Below, in pieces: positions 55,698 through 64,000 of a stretch of 64,000 nucleotides of DNA. The DNA is from Bosea sp. (in: a-proteobacteria) (GTDB lineage Bacteria > Pseudomonadota > Alphaproteobacteria > Rhizobiales > Beijerinckiaceae). The stretch lies in contig JAAVVV010000001.1 in the NCBI GenBank assembly GCA_023910605.1, positions 1,788,698 to 1,852,697 on the forward strand, given 5' to 3'. The position numbers and the translations under genes are program-made. Below the pieces are notes generated by a model. That model saw nothing but the letters and a program-made list of their open reading frames with translations. It did not search any database and was not told the origin of the DNA. The stretch's first letter is position 1. Each line of letters starts with the position of its first letter.

Positions 55698-56915
55698 ATG
55701 AACGGTCAAGCCCCGATGCCGGCGATGACAGCGCCCGACAGCGCCGCCCGGCGCAATGTCCGCATACTCACCGTCGCGCAGGCGCTTGGCGGGGCGACGC
55801 CGCCCGTCATCATCTCGCTGGGCGGCGTGATCGGCCAGCAGCTCGCAACCAACAAGGCGCTGGCGACTCTGCCTGTGTCGCTGCTCAATATCGGGCTCGC
55901 CATTGCCGTTATCCCTGCCGCCTGGCTGATGCGCCGCCATGGCCGCCGCGTGGGCTACATCATGGGCTGCATGGCGGGCGTTATGGCCGGACTGGTGGCC
56001 GCGGCGGGAACCGCGAGCGCTGCTTTCTGGCTGTTCTGCCTCGGCACCTTCATCGCCGGCTTCTACACGGCCTTCGTGCAGAGCTACCGCTTCGCCGCCG
56101 TCGATGCCGCCAGCGAAGCCTTCAAGCCGCGCGCCATCTCGATGGTGATGGTGGGCGGGCTGTTCGCGGCCATCATCGGGCCGCAGACTGTGATCTGGAC
56201 GCGCGATCTCGCGCCCCATTATCCATTCGCCGCCAGCTTCCTCGCCCTGTCGGCCCTCGCGCTGCTCGCCATCCCCGTCGTCGCCATGCTGGATGCGCCT
56301 CCGCCCAAGGCGCAGGCCTCGGGCGGGCGGCCTCTCTCCGAGATCATGCGCCAGCCGCGGTTCATCACGGCCGTGATCGCGGGGCTGGTCAGCTATGGCC
56401 TCATGGCCTTCCTCATGACCGCGGCGCCCATGGCGATGGTGGCGTGCGGCCACACAATCGGCGAGGCAGCGCTCGGCATCCAGTGGCATGTGCTGGCCAT
56501 GTTCGGGCCCAGCTTCTTCACCGGCAAGCTGATCGCGCGGCACGGCAAGGACAAGATCACGGCTGCGGGCCTCGCCATGATCGCGGCGGCGGCCGTGATC
56601 GGGCTTTCGGGCATCACCTTGCTGCACTTCTGGGCGGCGCTGATCCTGCTCGGCGTCGGCTGGAACTTCGGCTTCGTCGGCGCCACGGCCATGGTCACGG
56701 ATTGCTACCGCCCCGAGGAGCGCACCAGGGTGCAGGCGGCCAATGATTTCCTCGTCTTCGGCTCGGTTGCGCTCGCCTCGCTTTCATCGGGCAAGCTGCT
56801 GCACCTGGGCGGATGGGACATCGTGAACTGGGTCGTTTTCCCCGCGGTCGCCACCGCCCTCGTCATGGTGGCACTGCAGGCGAGGGCGGGGCGGCGCGCC
56901 GCGATCGGCGCCTGA
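55698..56915 (+). CDS. MFS transporter
   Basis: A 405-residue major facilitator superfamily protein with 12 hydrophobic helices. The loop between helices 2 and 3 carries LMRRHGRRVGYIMG, matching the MFS loop signature. Substrate cannot be predicted; it resembles bacterial drug/metabolite exporters of the YajR/UMF1-like group only loosely. 94 bp after era. Confidence 0.85.
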   Translation: MNGQAPMPAMTAPDSAARRNVRILTVAQALGGATPPVIISLGGVIGQQLATNKALATLPVSLLNIGLAIAVIPAAWLMRRHGRRVGYIMGCMAGVMAGLVAAAGTASAAFWLFCLGTFIAGFYTAFVQSYRFAAVDAASEAFKPRAISMVMVGGLFAAIIGPQTVIWTRDLAPHYPFAASFLALSALALLAIPVVAMLDAPPPKAQASGGRPLSEIMRQPRFITAVIAGLVSYGLMAFLMTAAPMAMVACGHTIGEAALGIQWHVLAMFGPSFFTGKLIARHGKDKITAAGLAMIAAAAVIGLSGITLLHFWAALILLGVGWNFGFVGATAMVTDCYRPEERTRVQAANDFLVFGSVALASLSSGKLLHLGGWDIVNWVVFPAVATALVMVALQARAGRRAAIGA

Positions 56916-57128
56916 TCCGGAGCGCATGCAGCGCCCGGCATGGTCGCGCGGGAGCGGCTTGCGCGCGTCGATGGCGGGGCGATCAGCGCAATTGCCGGTT
57001 TTACATTTCGTTTGAAATTTGGCACAGACGCGGCACTCACCTGAGCGACCGTCGGGCGAGTCGTGCCTTTCGGCCCGATTTGCCCTCCCGGCCGAGTCGC
57101 TCACAACAAAAACAGGGATGGCAACACC

Positions 57129-59285
57129 ATGAGCCCACTGCTCATCATCATCATCTTGGGGGCACTATCCATCGTCTATGGCCTATGGGCCTATACCGAT
57201 GTCATGCGGCGCGACGCGGGCTCGCAGCGGATGCAGGAGATTTCCGGCGCCGTGGCTGAAGGCGCGCAGGCCTATCTCAAGCGCCAGTATGTGACGATCA
57301 CCGGTGTCGGCGTCGTGCTCTTCGTTGGGCTGTGGCTGCTTCTGGGCGCCTATGTGGCGGTCGGCTTCCTGATCGGCGCCGTTCTCTCCGGCGCGGCCGG
57401 CTTCATCGGCATGAACGTCTCGGTGCGCGCCAACGTCCGCACCGCGCAGGCCGCGATGCAGAGCCTCGGCCAGGGCCTCGACGTCGCATTCAAGGCCGGC
57501 GCGGTCACGGGCATGCTGGTGGCGGGCCTCGCCCTCCTCGGCGTCGCGGTCTATTACGGCTACCTGACCGGCATTCGCGGCTTCCGCCCCGACAGCCGCG
57601 TCGTCATCGACGCTCTGGTCGCTCTGGGCTTCGGCGCGTCGCTCATCTCGATCTTCGCTCGCCTTGGCGGCGGCATCTTCACCAAGGGCGCCGATGTTGG
57701 CGCCGACCTTGTGGGCAAGGTCGAGGCCGGCATTCCGGAAGATGATCCGCGCAACCCCGCCACCATCGCCGATAACGTGGGCGACAATGTCGGCGATTGC
57801 GCCGGCATGGCGGCCGACCTGTTCGAGACCTACGCCGTGACGCTTGTCGCCACCATGGTCCTTGCCGCGATCTTCTTCGCCGGCCAGCCCATCCTCGGCG
57901 CGATGATGCTTTATCCCATGGCCATCGGCGCGGTCTGCATCGTGACCTCGATCGCCGGCACCTTCTTCGTCAAGCTCGGCCCCAACAACAACATCATGGG
58001 GGCGCTCTACAAGGGCTTCATCGCGGCGGGCGTGCTCTCGGTCGGCGCCATCGCGCTGGCCAACATCTGGATATTCGGCGGCTTCAGCGCCCGCTTCACC
58101 ACGGCGCAGGGCGTAAGCTTCACCTCCGCGGGCCTGTTCTGGTGCGCTGCGGTGGGCCTTGCCGTCACAGCGCTGCTCGTCGTGATCACCGAGTACTACA
58201 CCGCGACCGGCAAGCGCCCCGTGGTCTCTATCGCCCAGGCCTCGGTCACCGGCCACGGCACCAACGTGATTCAGGGCCTCGCCGTTTCGCTGGAATCGAC
58301 GGCGCTGCCGACCATCGTCATCATCGCCGGCATCATCTCCACCTATTCGATCGCCGGCCTGTTCGGCATCGCGATCGCGACGACGGCCATGCTTGCCATC
58401 GCCGGCGTGGTCGTGGCGCTCGACGCCTTCGGCCCCGTCACCGACAATGCCGGGGGCATTGCCGAAATGGCCGGCTTGCCCAAGGAGGTGCGCCACGCGA
58501 CCGACGCGCTTGACGCGGTGGGCAACACCACCAAGGCGGTCACCAAGGGCTACGCCATCGGCTCCGCCGGACTTGGCGCGCTCGTGCTGTTCGCGGCTTA
58601 CACCTCGGACCTCAACTACTTCATCGCCGAGGCCAACCGCGCCGGCTCGACCTCCTACCAGTACTTCAAGGGCGTGGTGGTCGACTTCTCGCTGGCCAAT
58701 CCTTACGTCGTCGTCGGCCTGCTCTTCGGCGGTCTCATCCCCTACCTCTTCGGGGGCATGGGCATGACTGCGGTCGGCAAGGCGGCCGGTTCGGTCGTCG
58801 AGGAAGTCCGTCGCCAGTTCAAGGAGAAGCCGGGCATCATGGCCGGCACCGAGCGGCCCGATTATGCCCGCGCGGTCGACATGCTCACCCGCTCGGCCAT
58901 CCGTGAGATGATCGTGCCTTCGTTGTTGCCTGTGCTCGCGCCGATCGTGACCTTCTTTGTCATCAACGCCATAGCAGGGCGCAACGAGGCCTTCGCGGCG
59001 GTCGGCGCCATGCTGCTGGGCGTGATCGTGACCGGCCTGTTCGTGGCCATCTCCATGACCTCGGGCGGCGGCGCATGGGACAATGCCAAGAAGTCCTTCG
59101 AGGATGGCTTCGTCGACAAGGACGGCGTCAAGCACTACAAGGGCTCCGAAGCCCACAAGGCCTCGGTCACGGGCGATACCGTCGGCGATCCCTACAAGGA
59201 CACCGCTGGCCCCGCCGTGAACCCGGCCATCAAGATCACCAACATCATCGCACTGCTGCTGCTGGCCATCCTCGCTCATTCCTGA
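57129..59285 (+). CDS. hppA: H+-translocating pyrophosphatase
   Basis: Membrane-bound pump that uses pyrophosphate hydrolysis to move protons. 718 residues with about 16 helices. Substrate-binding motif [18 protein letters not shown] near residue 205 and the second acidic loop [20 protein letters not shown]. Residue 460-equivalent is Lys in [16 protein letters not shown], which in this family marks K+-independent pumps. ATG at 57129 (GGGATGGCAACACC upstream). A terminator follows. In this order it is linked to energy saving and acidocalcisome-like or inner membrane sites. Confidence 0.95.
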   Translation: MSPLLIIIILGALSIVYGLWAYTDVMRRDAGSQRMQEISGAVAEGAQAYLKRQYVTITGVGVVLFVGLWLLLGAYVAVGFLIGAVLSGAAGFIGMNVSVRANVRTAQAAMQSLGQGLDVAFKAGAVTGMLVAGLALLGVAVYYGYLTGIRGFRPDSRVVIDALVALGFGASLISIFARLGGGIFTKGADVGADLVGKVEAGIPEDDPRNPATIADNVGDNVGDCAGMAADLFETYAVTLVATMVLAAIFFAGQPILGAMMLYPMAIGAVCIVTSIAGTFFVKLGPNNNIMGALYKGFIAAGVLSVGAIALANIWIFGGFSARFTTAQGVSFTSAGLFWCAAVGLAVTALLVVITEYYTATGKRPVVSIAQASVTGHGTNVIQGLAVSLESTALPTIVIIAGIISTYSIAGLFGIAIATTAMLAIAGVVVALDAFGPVTDNAGGIAEMAGLPKEVRHATDALDAVGNTTKAVTKGYAIGSAGLGALVLFAAYTSDLNYFIAEANRAGSTSYQYFKGVVVDFSLANPYVVVGLLFGGLIPYLFGGMGMTAVGKAAGSVVEEVRRQFKEKPGIMAGTERPDYARAVDMLTRSAIREMIVPSLLPVLAPIVTFFVINAIAGRNEAFAAVGAMLLGVIVTGLFVAISMTSGGGAWDNAKKSFEDGFVDKDGVKHYKGSEAHKASVTGDTVGDPYKDTAGPAVNPAIKITNIIALLLLAILAHS

Positions 59286-59315
59286 GCGCGGACGAGTCGC
59301 CGCGCGATGCAACGG

Positions 59316-59343
59316 ACCCCGCGGAGCGATCCGCGGGGTTTTC
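59316..59343 (+). terminator. Rho-independent terminator of hppA
   Basis: ACCCCGCGGA-GCGA-TCCGCGGGGT followed by TTTCC, 30 bp after the hppA stop. Confidence 0.88.
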
Positions 59344-59486
59344 CTTGAAGGCCCTTGCGTGATTGCGGGAGTCGAAATCCTGCTGTTGCTTGCCAGGATG
59401 GCTGGCGCCGCCATCATCGTGGTGACGGCATTGCTGATCGCCGGGCTTGGCGGGGCGCTGGCGCTCCGGCGCTCACAAGCCCGTGT

Positions 59487-60731
59487 TCATTCCTCTTCGG
59501 GGCCGCCCTGCAGCTTGGCCATGGGGAGCGCGCCGAGGCCGTCCTTCTGGTAGATGTCATCGCGGAAGTGGATATCGCCCTCGGCGGTGGCCCAGGCCGT
59601 GACATAGGTCCAGTAAACCGGGATGCCGCCCGGAATGGGCGCATTGACGCGCTCGCCCGATTCGAACACCTGGTCGATCCGCGTGCGGTCCCAGCCGGAC
59701 GTGTCCTTGAGCAGCCACTGGATGTAGTCGCGCACATTCTGCACGCGCACGCAGCCGGACGAAACGAAGCGGTAATCGTCGCCGAAGATGCCCTTCGCCG
59801 GCGTGTCGTGCATGTAGACGCCGTGCGGGCTCGGAATATTGATCCGCACGAAGCCCAGCGAGTTGAACTCTCCGCCCGGATCCTGCCGGAAGGTGTAGCG
59901 GGTCGCTTCGTCCGAGTTCCAGTTCACGGTTTCGGGCGGCACCTGCTGGCCTTGCGCATTGATGATGCGGATGCGGTTTTCGGCGAGGTAGTTGGGTTCC
60001 TTGCGCATCTTCGGGATCAGGTCCTTGCGGATGATCGAAGCGGGAACGGTCCAGGTCGGGTTGAAATTGACCTCCGGAATGCGCGTCTGGAGGATAGGCG
60101 ACTGCCGGTCGATCTTGCCGACGCCGGCCGCGTGGCGCGTGGCGACGACGCCGTTCTCCACCGTTTCGACCATGGCGGCCGGAATGTTCACGATGACGTG
60201 GCGCTGGCCGAGATTGCCCGAGAAGGCACGCAGGCGCACGATGTTGAGCTCGAGCTGGCGTATGCGCGTCTCGACCGGCACGTTGAGAGCGGTGGTGGTG
60301 CCGGGGTTCAGCGCGCCGGTCTGGGTGAGGCCATGGCGTGCCTGGAAGCGGCGCACTGCCTGTTCCACGAAGCTGTCATAGGTTGCTGCGCCTGCTGCGG
60401 ACGCATCGAGATCGCCCGCGATGATCAGCCGGTTGCGCAGCGCCACCACAGCCTGCCCGCGCGAGCCAAGGCGCAGGCGCTCCGGCCCGATCTGCTGCCA
60501 GCCGCCCTGCGCGGCGAGGTCGCGGTAACGCGCCAGCGCCTGTTCCGTCGCCGCAGCTGCGGCAGGCGACACCATCGGGGTTGAGGAGCGCACGATGCGG
60601 CTGCGGCTCTGCACAGCATCATAGGATTGGCGCCATTCCACGCCGCTCCACGCGGGCGAGGCGGCGCTGATCGTGGCGGCGCCGGAGAGAAGGGCGAACA
60701 GGGTCTGCCGGCGGGTAAGGTCAAAGGTCAT
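59487..60731 (-). CDS. L,D-transpeptidase (YcbB-like)
   Basis: Periplasmic enzyme that makes 3-3 cross-links in peptidoglycan. 414 residues with an N-terminal Tat-type signal (LTRRQTLFALLSGAATIS). A peptidoglycan-binding-like region lies near residues 130-170 (FQARHGLTQTGALNPGTTTAL), and the catalytic YkuD domain carries HGVYMHDTPAKGIF and VSSGCVRVQN with nucleophile Cys. Ends with a charged tail (EEE). Likely a target of the nearby LdtR regulator, as reported for LdtR/ldtP in related alphaproteobacteria. Confidence 0.93.
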   Translation of the reverse strand: MTFDLTRRQTLFALLSGAATISAASPAWSGVEWRQSYDAVQSRSRIVRSSTPMVSPAAAAATEQALARYRDLAAQGGWQQIGPERLRLGSRGQAVVALRNRLIIAGDLDASAAGAATYDSFVEQAVRRFQARHGLTQTGALNPGTTTALNVPVETRIRQLELNIVRLRAFSGNLGQRHVIVNIPAAMVETVENGVVATRHAAGVGKIDRQSPILQTRIPEVNFNPTWTVPASIIRKDLIPKMRKEPNYLAENRIRIINAQGQQVPPETVNWNSDEATRYTFRQDPGGEFNSLGFVRINIPSPHGVYMHDTPAKGIFGDDYRFVSSGCVRVQNVRDYIQWLLKDTSGWDRTRIDQVFESGERVNAPIPGGIPVYWTYVTAWATAEGDIHFRDDIYQKDGLGALPMAKLQGGPEEE

Positions 60732-61125
60732 GGACGTCGGGTTTTCTTGCTGGGTCGCGTGACGGGCGTCTCTGGACGGTTCGGCTTGGGGCGTTAGGCT
60801 TTGGACGTTAGGCTTGGGACGTTAGGCTTGGGATTTGGCGTCTGGGGTCTTGCGTCCTTCGAACTCTGGAGCAGGCGGTTGGCTGCCATGCCTGCCTTGA
60901 TCGTGCCAGGAGCGTGATCGGGACGGGCATTATTGACGTATCGTGAAGGTCGGCTTCTCTCATGCGATTTTCAAGGTCGACCATCTCGGCTGGCGGTTAA
61001 CCAACGATGATCAACGAGGCGATTCTAGGGCAAATGCGGATGGTTTGCATCGTTTTTGAGGTGACAAGCACGTTATCAGGCGGTGACGGCAACAATCTGC
61101 TGAAGCGCGCTCCGGGGTGTGCGTC
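60732..61125. other. Divergent intergenic region between the L,D-transpeptidase and DUF1295 genes
   Basis: About 390 bp. It contains a 14 bp tandem repeat array (60791-60832) and AT-rich segments near 60900-61090 that presumably hold both promoters. No gene seen. Confidence 0.4.
60791..60832. repeat. Three tandem 14 bp repeats
   Basis: ACGTTAGGCTTGGG at 60805 and 60819, and a near copy GCGTTAGGCTTTGG at 60791. It lies 60-100 bp upstream of the L,D-transpeptidase start, so it could bind a regulator or simply be an expandable repeat. Confidence 0.8.
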
Positions 61126-61944
61126 ATGATGACGTCTGCGTTCTGGCCGCTGGCGGCGTCGCTGGGCGCCGTCATGGCGCTCTTCGCAGTGCTCTGGCTG
61201 GTGAGCCTGCGCTTGCGGGATGTGGGGGTGGTCGACATCATCTGGGGGCCAGGCTTTGCGCTCATCGCCTGGCTGGAGTGGCTATGGGCAACTCCATCCC
61301 ATGTCGGCGCCACGCTGCTGCTTGTGGCCGTCACGCTCTGGGCCGCGCGCCTCGGCGCCCATCTTTATGCGCGCCACAGGCTCTCCGGCAGGGAAGACGC
61401 ACGCTATGCCGCGATGCGGGCCGCTGATCCCGACGCCTTCCCGCGCCGGAGCTTCCTCAAGGTCTTCGTGCTGCAGGCGGTCATCCTGTGGGCGCTCGCA
61501 CTGCCGATCCACCTCGCCATGCTGGGCTCCGCGCCCGGCCCGGCAGGCGTGCTGGCCATGCTGGGACTCGCCCTGTTCGCGATCGGCTTTGCGCTGGAGG
61601 CCGTCGCCGACTTCGCCTTGCTGAACTTCCGGCGCGATCCGTCCAATCGTGGGCGTCTTCTCACCAGCGGCGTATTCGCCTGGAGCCGTCACCCCAACTA
61701 TTTCGGCGAGAGCCTGCTCTGGATCGGGCTGGGCCTCATCGCATGGGATGCGTCCGGCCAAATCTGGGTGCTTCTGGGCCCTGCGGCGCTGATCGGGCTG
61801 CTGCTCAAGGTTTCGGGCATTCCGCTGCTCGAGGCGCATCTGGATGCCACGCGCCCGGATTTCGCGGCCTACAAGGCCCGCACCAGCGCCTTCTTGCCGT
61901 GGCCGCCGCGGCGCGTCGCAGATCGCCCGGCCAAGCCGCAGTGA
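61126..61944 (+). CDS. DUF1295 membrane protein (steroid 5-alpha-reductase-like)
   Basis: A 272-residue inner membrane protein with about 7-8 helices. GVFAWSRHPNYFGESLLWIG is the DUF1295 signature, as in NnrU/isoprenylcysteine methyltransferase-like and steroid reductase-like proteins. HLYARHRLSGREDARY precedes it. Function in bacteria unknown. Start ATG at 61126; a GTG at 61117 is also in frame. Confidence 0.85.
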   Translation: MMTSAFWPLAASLGAVMALFAVLWLVSLRLRDVGVVDIIWGPGFALIAWLEWLWATPSHVGATLLLVAVTLWAARLGAHLYARHRLSGREDARYAAMRAADPDAFPRRSFLKVFVLQAVILWALALPIHLAMLGSAPGPAGVLAMLGLALFAIGFALEAVADFALLNFRRDPSNRGRLLTSGVFAWSRHPNYFGESLLWIGLGLIAWDASGQIWVLLGPAALIGLLLKVSGIPLLEAHLDATRPDFAAYKARTSAFLPWPPRRVADRPAKPQ

Positions 61945-61961
61945 CGGCCCCCGAAACGCAC

Positions 61962-61993
61962 GAGGCCTCCGCCAGCGTGCCGGCGAAGGCCTC
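61962..61993. terminator. Hairpin between the convergent DUF1295 and ldtR genes
   Basis: GAGGCCT...AGGCCTC with an inner CGCC/GGCG pairing. It could serve as a bidirectional terminator, but the T-runs are weak. Confidence 0.6.
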
Positions 61994-62018
61994 ATGTCAT
62001 GGACGCTTCCTGCCTCGA

Positions 62019-62528
62019 TCAGAGACGGAACCGGATCTGGTCGGTCCAGAAGCGCTCCAGCCGGCTGAGCGCATTGTTCAGGCGCTCGAAATCATCGCTC
62101 GAAACGCCGCCGATCTTTTCGACCGTGTTGATGTGCTTGGTGTAGACGCTCTTGACGATATCGTGGACCTCGCGGCCCTTGGGCGTCAGGCTGATGCGTA
62201 CTGCGCGGCGGTCGACGCGGCTGCGGGCATGATGAAGATAGCCCATCTCCACCAGCTTCTTGACATTGTAGGACACATTCGAGCCGAGATAGTAGCCCCG
62301 CGTGCGCAGTTCGCTGGCGGTAAGCTCCTTGTCGCCGATGTTGTGGAGCAGCAGCGCCTGCACGCTATTCACATCGTCGCGGCCGTGCCGATCGAATTCG
62401 TCCTTGATGATATCGAGCAGACGGCGGTGAAGCCTTTCGATCAGGTTGAGCGACTCGATATAGAGAGGAGCAACAGGCCCGAGATCTTGCGATGGTTTGT
62501 GCGTAACTGCAGAATTAAACTTAATCAT
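62019..62528 (-). CDS. ldtR: MarR-family regulator LdtR
   Basis: A 169-residue MarR-type winged helix regulator. The closest match in memory is LdtR of Liberibacter and Sinorhizobium, which controls L,D-transpeptidase genes and stress tolerance: PLYIESLNLIERLHRRLLDI, GRDDVNSVQALLLHNIGDKE, RGYYLGSNVSYNVKKLVEMG, RVDRRAVRISLTPKGREV. The presence of an L,D-transpeptidase gene 1.3 kb away fits. Upstream DNA (62529-62745) is AT-rich and holds the promoter. Confidence 0.87.
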   Translation of the reverse strand: MIKFNSAVTHKPSQDLGPVAPLYIESLNLIERLHRRLLDIIKDEFDRHGRDDVNSVQALLLHNIGDKELTASELRTRGYYLGSNVSYNVKKLVEMGYLHHARSRVDRRAVRISLTPKGREVHDIVKSVYTKHINTVEKIGGVSSDDFERLNNALSRLERFWTDQIRFRL

Positions 62529-62745
62529 GACAATAACCCCACTCTGTTTGACGCCAGCCGACGGTTGTTGTGTCGGTCTGCAAGTGTGGTTGAGCCTAGC
62601 TGCTGCGGATGAAAACGAGTTTAAATATCAGCCTGAATCAGAGATTTACAGCATTGCATGAATCGAATCTGAATTGACGGACCAGTAATCTAAAGCAATT
62701 GTGACGATGCGTTCGGCGTTTCAAGGCGCGGTGGCAAGGTTTGAT
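62529..62745. other. AT-rich promoter region upstream of ldtR
   Basis: About 215 bp, clearly lower in GC than the genes around it. No exact operator could be defined. Confidence 0.4.
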
Positions 62746-63186
62746 TCACCGCGACGCGCTGCGCCCCGCCATCCAGTTGAGCCCCATGAAGGCCAGGATG
62801 CAGCCCGCGAAGGCCGCAGCTCCCGCCAGGCCCAGATCGTTCGCGGCCGGGAAGACGAAGCCCAGCACGAGTTTGCTCCCCACAGCCAGCAACCAGACCA
62901 CGCCGCCCCAGGGCGCCAGAAGCCAGAGCCCCACCGCCGCCAGAATGTCAGTAACGGCGAAATACACCGTCGCCGCCTGCGCGGTCATTGGCCTTGCGTC
63001 GAAGGGCTGCGCGGCGACCAGATCGACCCCCAGTATGCTGGCCCAGGCTTGAAGGCCCTGCGCGATCCAGGCCATGGCGAGCGCACGCAGGAACCAGACG
63101 TTGGCCCGTTCCCAATCGATCGGGCCGCGCGGCTTTGCGCCGTCCTTGCGGTCTGGCTGGGAGCCTGGAAGGCGCGGCACGCTCAT
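62746..63186 (-). CDS. Small membrane protein (DUF6163-like)
   Basis: A 146-residue protein with four hydrophobic helices (about 31-48, 70-86, 93-113, 118-136) after a polar N-terminus. It resembles a family of uncharacterised alphaproteobacterial membrane proteins often next to ldtR. It starts 4 bp after the upstream hydrolase-like gene's stop, so the two are probably co-transcribed. Confidence 0.7.
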   Translation of the reverse strand: MSVPRLPGSQPDRKDGAKPRGPIDWERANVWFLRALAMAWIAQGLQAWASILGVDLVAAQPFDARPMTAQAATVYFAVTDILAAVGLWLLAPWGGVVWLLAVGSKLVLGFVFPAANDLGLAGAAAFAGCILAFMGLNWMAGRSASR

Positions 63187-63190
63187 CGCC

Positions 63191-64000
63191 TCAGACCGGC
63201 AGTTCGTTGGAGAGTGGCGCGAGATAGGCCATGATCGTCGCGGCGTCGACGGCCTCCAGCCGGTCGGGACGCCAGGCGGGCTTCTGATCCTTGTCGATGA
63301 TCAGGGCGCGCACGCCCTCATAGAAATCATGGCCAAGGACGACGCGGCTGACAATCCGGTATTCGAGGCGCACCGCATCCTCGAAGCTCAGCGTTGCGCC
63401 GGCCTGCATCTGCGCCAGTGCCAGCTTCATGCTGGTGGGGGACTTCGCCGCCATGGCGGCGATCAGGCTGGCCGCATAGGGATCATCCGAAGCGGCGAGG
63501 CGGGCCACGATTTCCTCGACCGTGGCGGCCGAGAACGCATGGTCGATCAGCGCCCGGCGCTCGTGGACAGGCGCAGGGCCGGGGTTTTGCCCAAGCCGCG
63601 CCAGCGTCGCATCGACATCCTCTCCGGCGATCAGGGCTTCGAGGCAGGGCGCGAAGGCCGAGGAGGGCAGGGAGTGCGTCACCAGGCCCAGCGCCAGCGC
63701 ATCGGACTGGCCCACCCGCTCGCCGCTGACGGCAAGCCAGCTTCCGGTGGCGCCCGGCAGGCGAGGCAGGGCATGGGTGGCGCCGACATCGGGAAAGAAG
63801 CCGATGCCGACTTCCGGCATCGCGAAGCGGTAGCGCTCGCCTGCGACGCGGTGCGAGCCGTGCAGAGACACACCCACGCCCCCGCCCATCACGATGCCAT
63901 CGATCAGCGCGACATAGGGCTTGGGATAGGTCTTGATCCGCAGATTGAGGAGATACTCCTCCTGCCAGAAAGCCCGCGCTTCCGCGATGCGGCCCGCCTT
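63191..64000 (-). CDS. 3-hydroxyisobutyryl-CoA hydrolase-like enoyl-CoA hydratase/isomerase (partial)
   Basis: The C-terminal ~270 residues are visible; the 5' end lies beyond the window. Crotonase-fold marks: YPKPYVALIDGIVMGGGVG (oxyanion-hole region), FAMPEVGIGFFPDVGATHAL and YRIVSRVVLGHDFYEGVRAL, all typical of 3-hydroxyisobutyryl-CoA hydrolase (valine breakdown) rather than simple enoyl-CoA hydratase. The open frame continues unbroken to base 64000. Confidence 0.88.
   Translation of the reverse strand, partial: KAGRIAEARAFWQEEYLLNLRIKTYPKPYVALIDGIVMGGGVGVSLHGSHRVAGERYRFAMPEVGIGFFPDVGATHALPRLPGATGSWLAVSGERVGQSDALALGLVTHSLPSSAFAPCLEALIAGEDVDATLARLGQNPGPAPVHERRALIDHAFSAATVEEIVARLAASDDPYAASLIAAMAAKSPTSMKLALAQMQAGATLSFEDAVRLEYRIVSRVVLGHDFYEGVRALIIDKDQKPAWRPDRLEAVDAATIMAYLAPLSNELPV

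Noticed and set aside
57183..59417. A 744-codon minus-strand open frame opposite hppA
   Set aside because: His/Asp/Gly/Arg-rich nonsense antisense to a highly conserved gene.
59359..59553. Short plus-strand open frame after hppA with a hydrophobic stretch
   Set aside because: GTG start lies just after the terminator, and its second half runs through the L,D-transpeptidase gene in antisense; the hydrophobic part alone is not convincing.

Overview
The window is about 64 kb of high-GC, gene-dense DNA from an alphaproteobacterium, most likely of the order Hyphomicrobiales (Rhizobiales). Evidence: the adjacent psd and pssA genes, a Porin_2-type porin, an LdtR-type MarR regulator near an L,D-transpeptidase, a single RelA/SpoT-type rel gene next to rpoZ, the block pdxJ-acpS / lepB-rnc-era with recO nearby, and an H+-pyrophosphatase. 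High GC produces many long antisense open frames; these were left out. The genus cannot be fixed from the sequence alone.

Layout. 0-3 kb: psd, pssA, maf, yacG, tRNA-Phe. 3-6.8 kb (minus strand): a complete ykoF-ykoE-ykoD-ykoC operon for an ECF-type thiamine/HMP importer, with a TPP riboswitch touching the ykoF start. 7-10.4 kb: a secreted histidine phosphatase and a 902-residue acyl-CoA synthetase/GNAT fusion (Pat-like). 10.3-14.2 kb: a sugar ABC importer (FrcBCA-like) between two copies of a ~230 bp direct repeat made of the 3' ends of the pat-like gene and nnrDE, so it looks like an insertion. nnrDE itself has a frameshift.

16.4-21.1 kb is a lower-GC accessory island: a type II restriction endonuclease and a C5-cytosine methyltransferase, an IS66 remnant, a ParDE toxin-antitoxin pair, a second toxin-antitoxin pair (RelE/HigB-like toxin plus Xre antitoxin), ending against tRNA-Ser(GCU). 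21.5-27.7 kb holds two solute importers facing each other: a TRAP system (dctPQM) and a tripartite tricarboxylate system (tctCBA). 28.4-36.9 kb is envelope-related: a porin, a frameshifted OmpA-like protein with internal repeats, a small membrane protein, an alpha/beta hydrolase and a soluble lytic transglycosylase.

37-64 kb is mostly core: dapA, a PaiB-like flavoprotein, smpB, a 3 x 79 bp hairpin repeat array, an exported superoxide dismutase, a NYN-domain protein, pyrE, rel, rpoZ, msrB-msrQ, pdxJ-acpS, bpt, parC between two secreted proteins, recO, lepB-rnc-era, an MFS transporter, hppA, an L,D-transpeptidase, a DUF1295 membrane protein, ldtR, a small membrane protein and the 3' part of a 3-hydroxyisobutyryl-CoA hydrolase-like gene that runs off the window end.

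The points most worth a second look are the repeat-flanked ABC operon, the restriction/toxin island fused to tRNA-Ser, the 79 bp hairpin array, the paired motif upstream of tctC, and the OmpA-like protein with duplicated modules. Three conserved genes carry single-base frameshifts (near 12.76, 14.42 and 30.55 kb), which could be real decay or sequencing indels.
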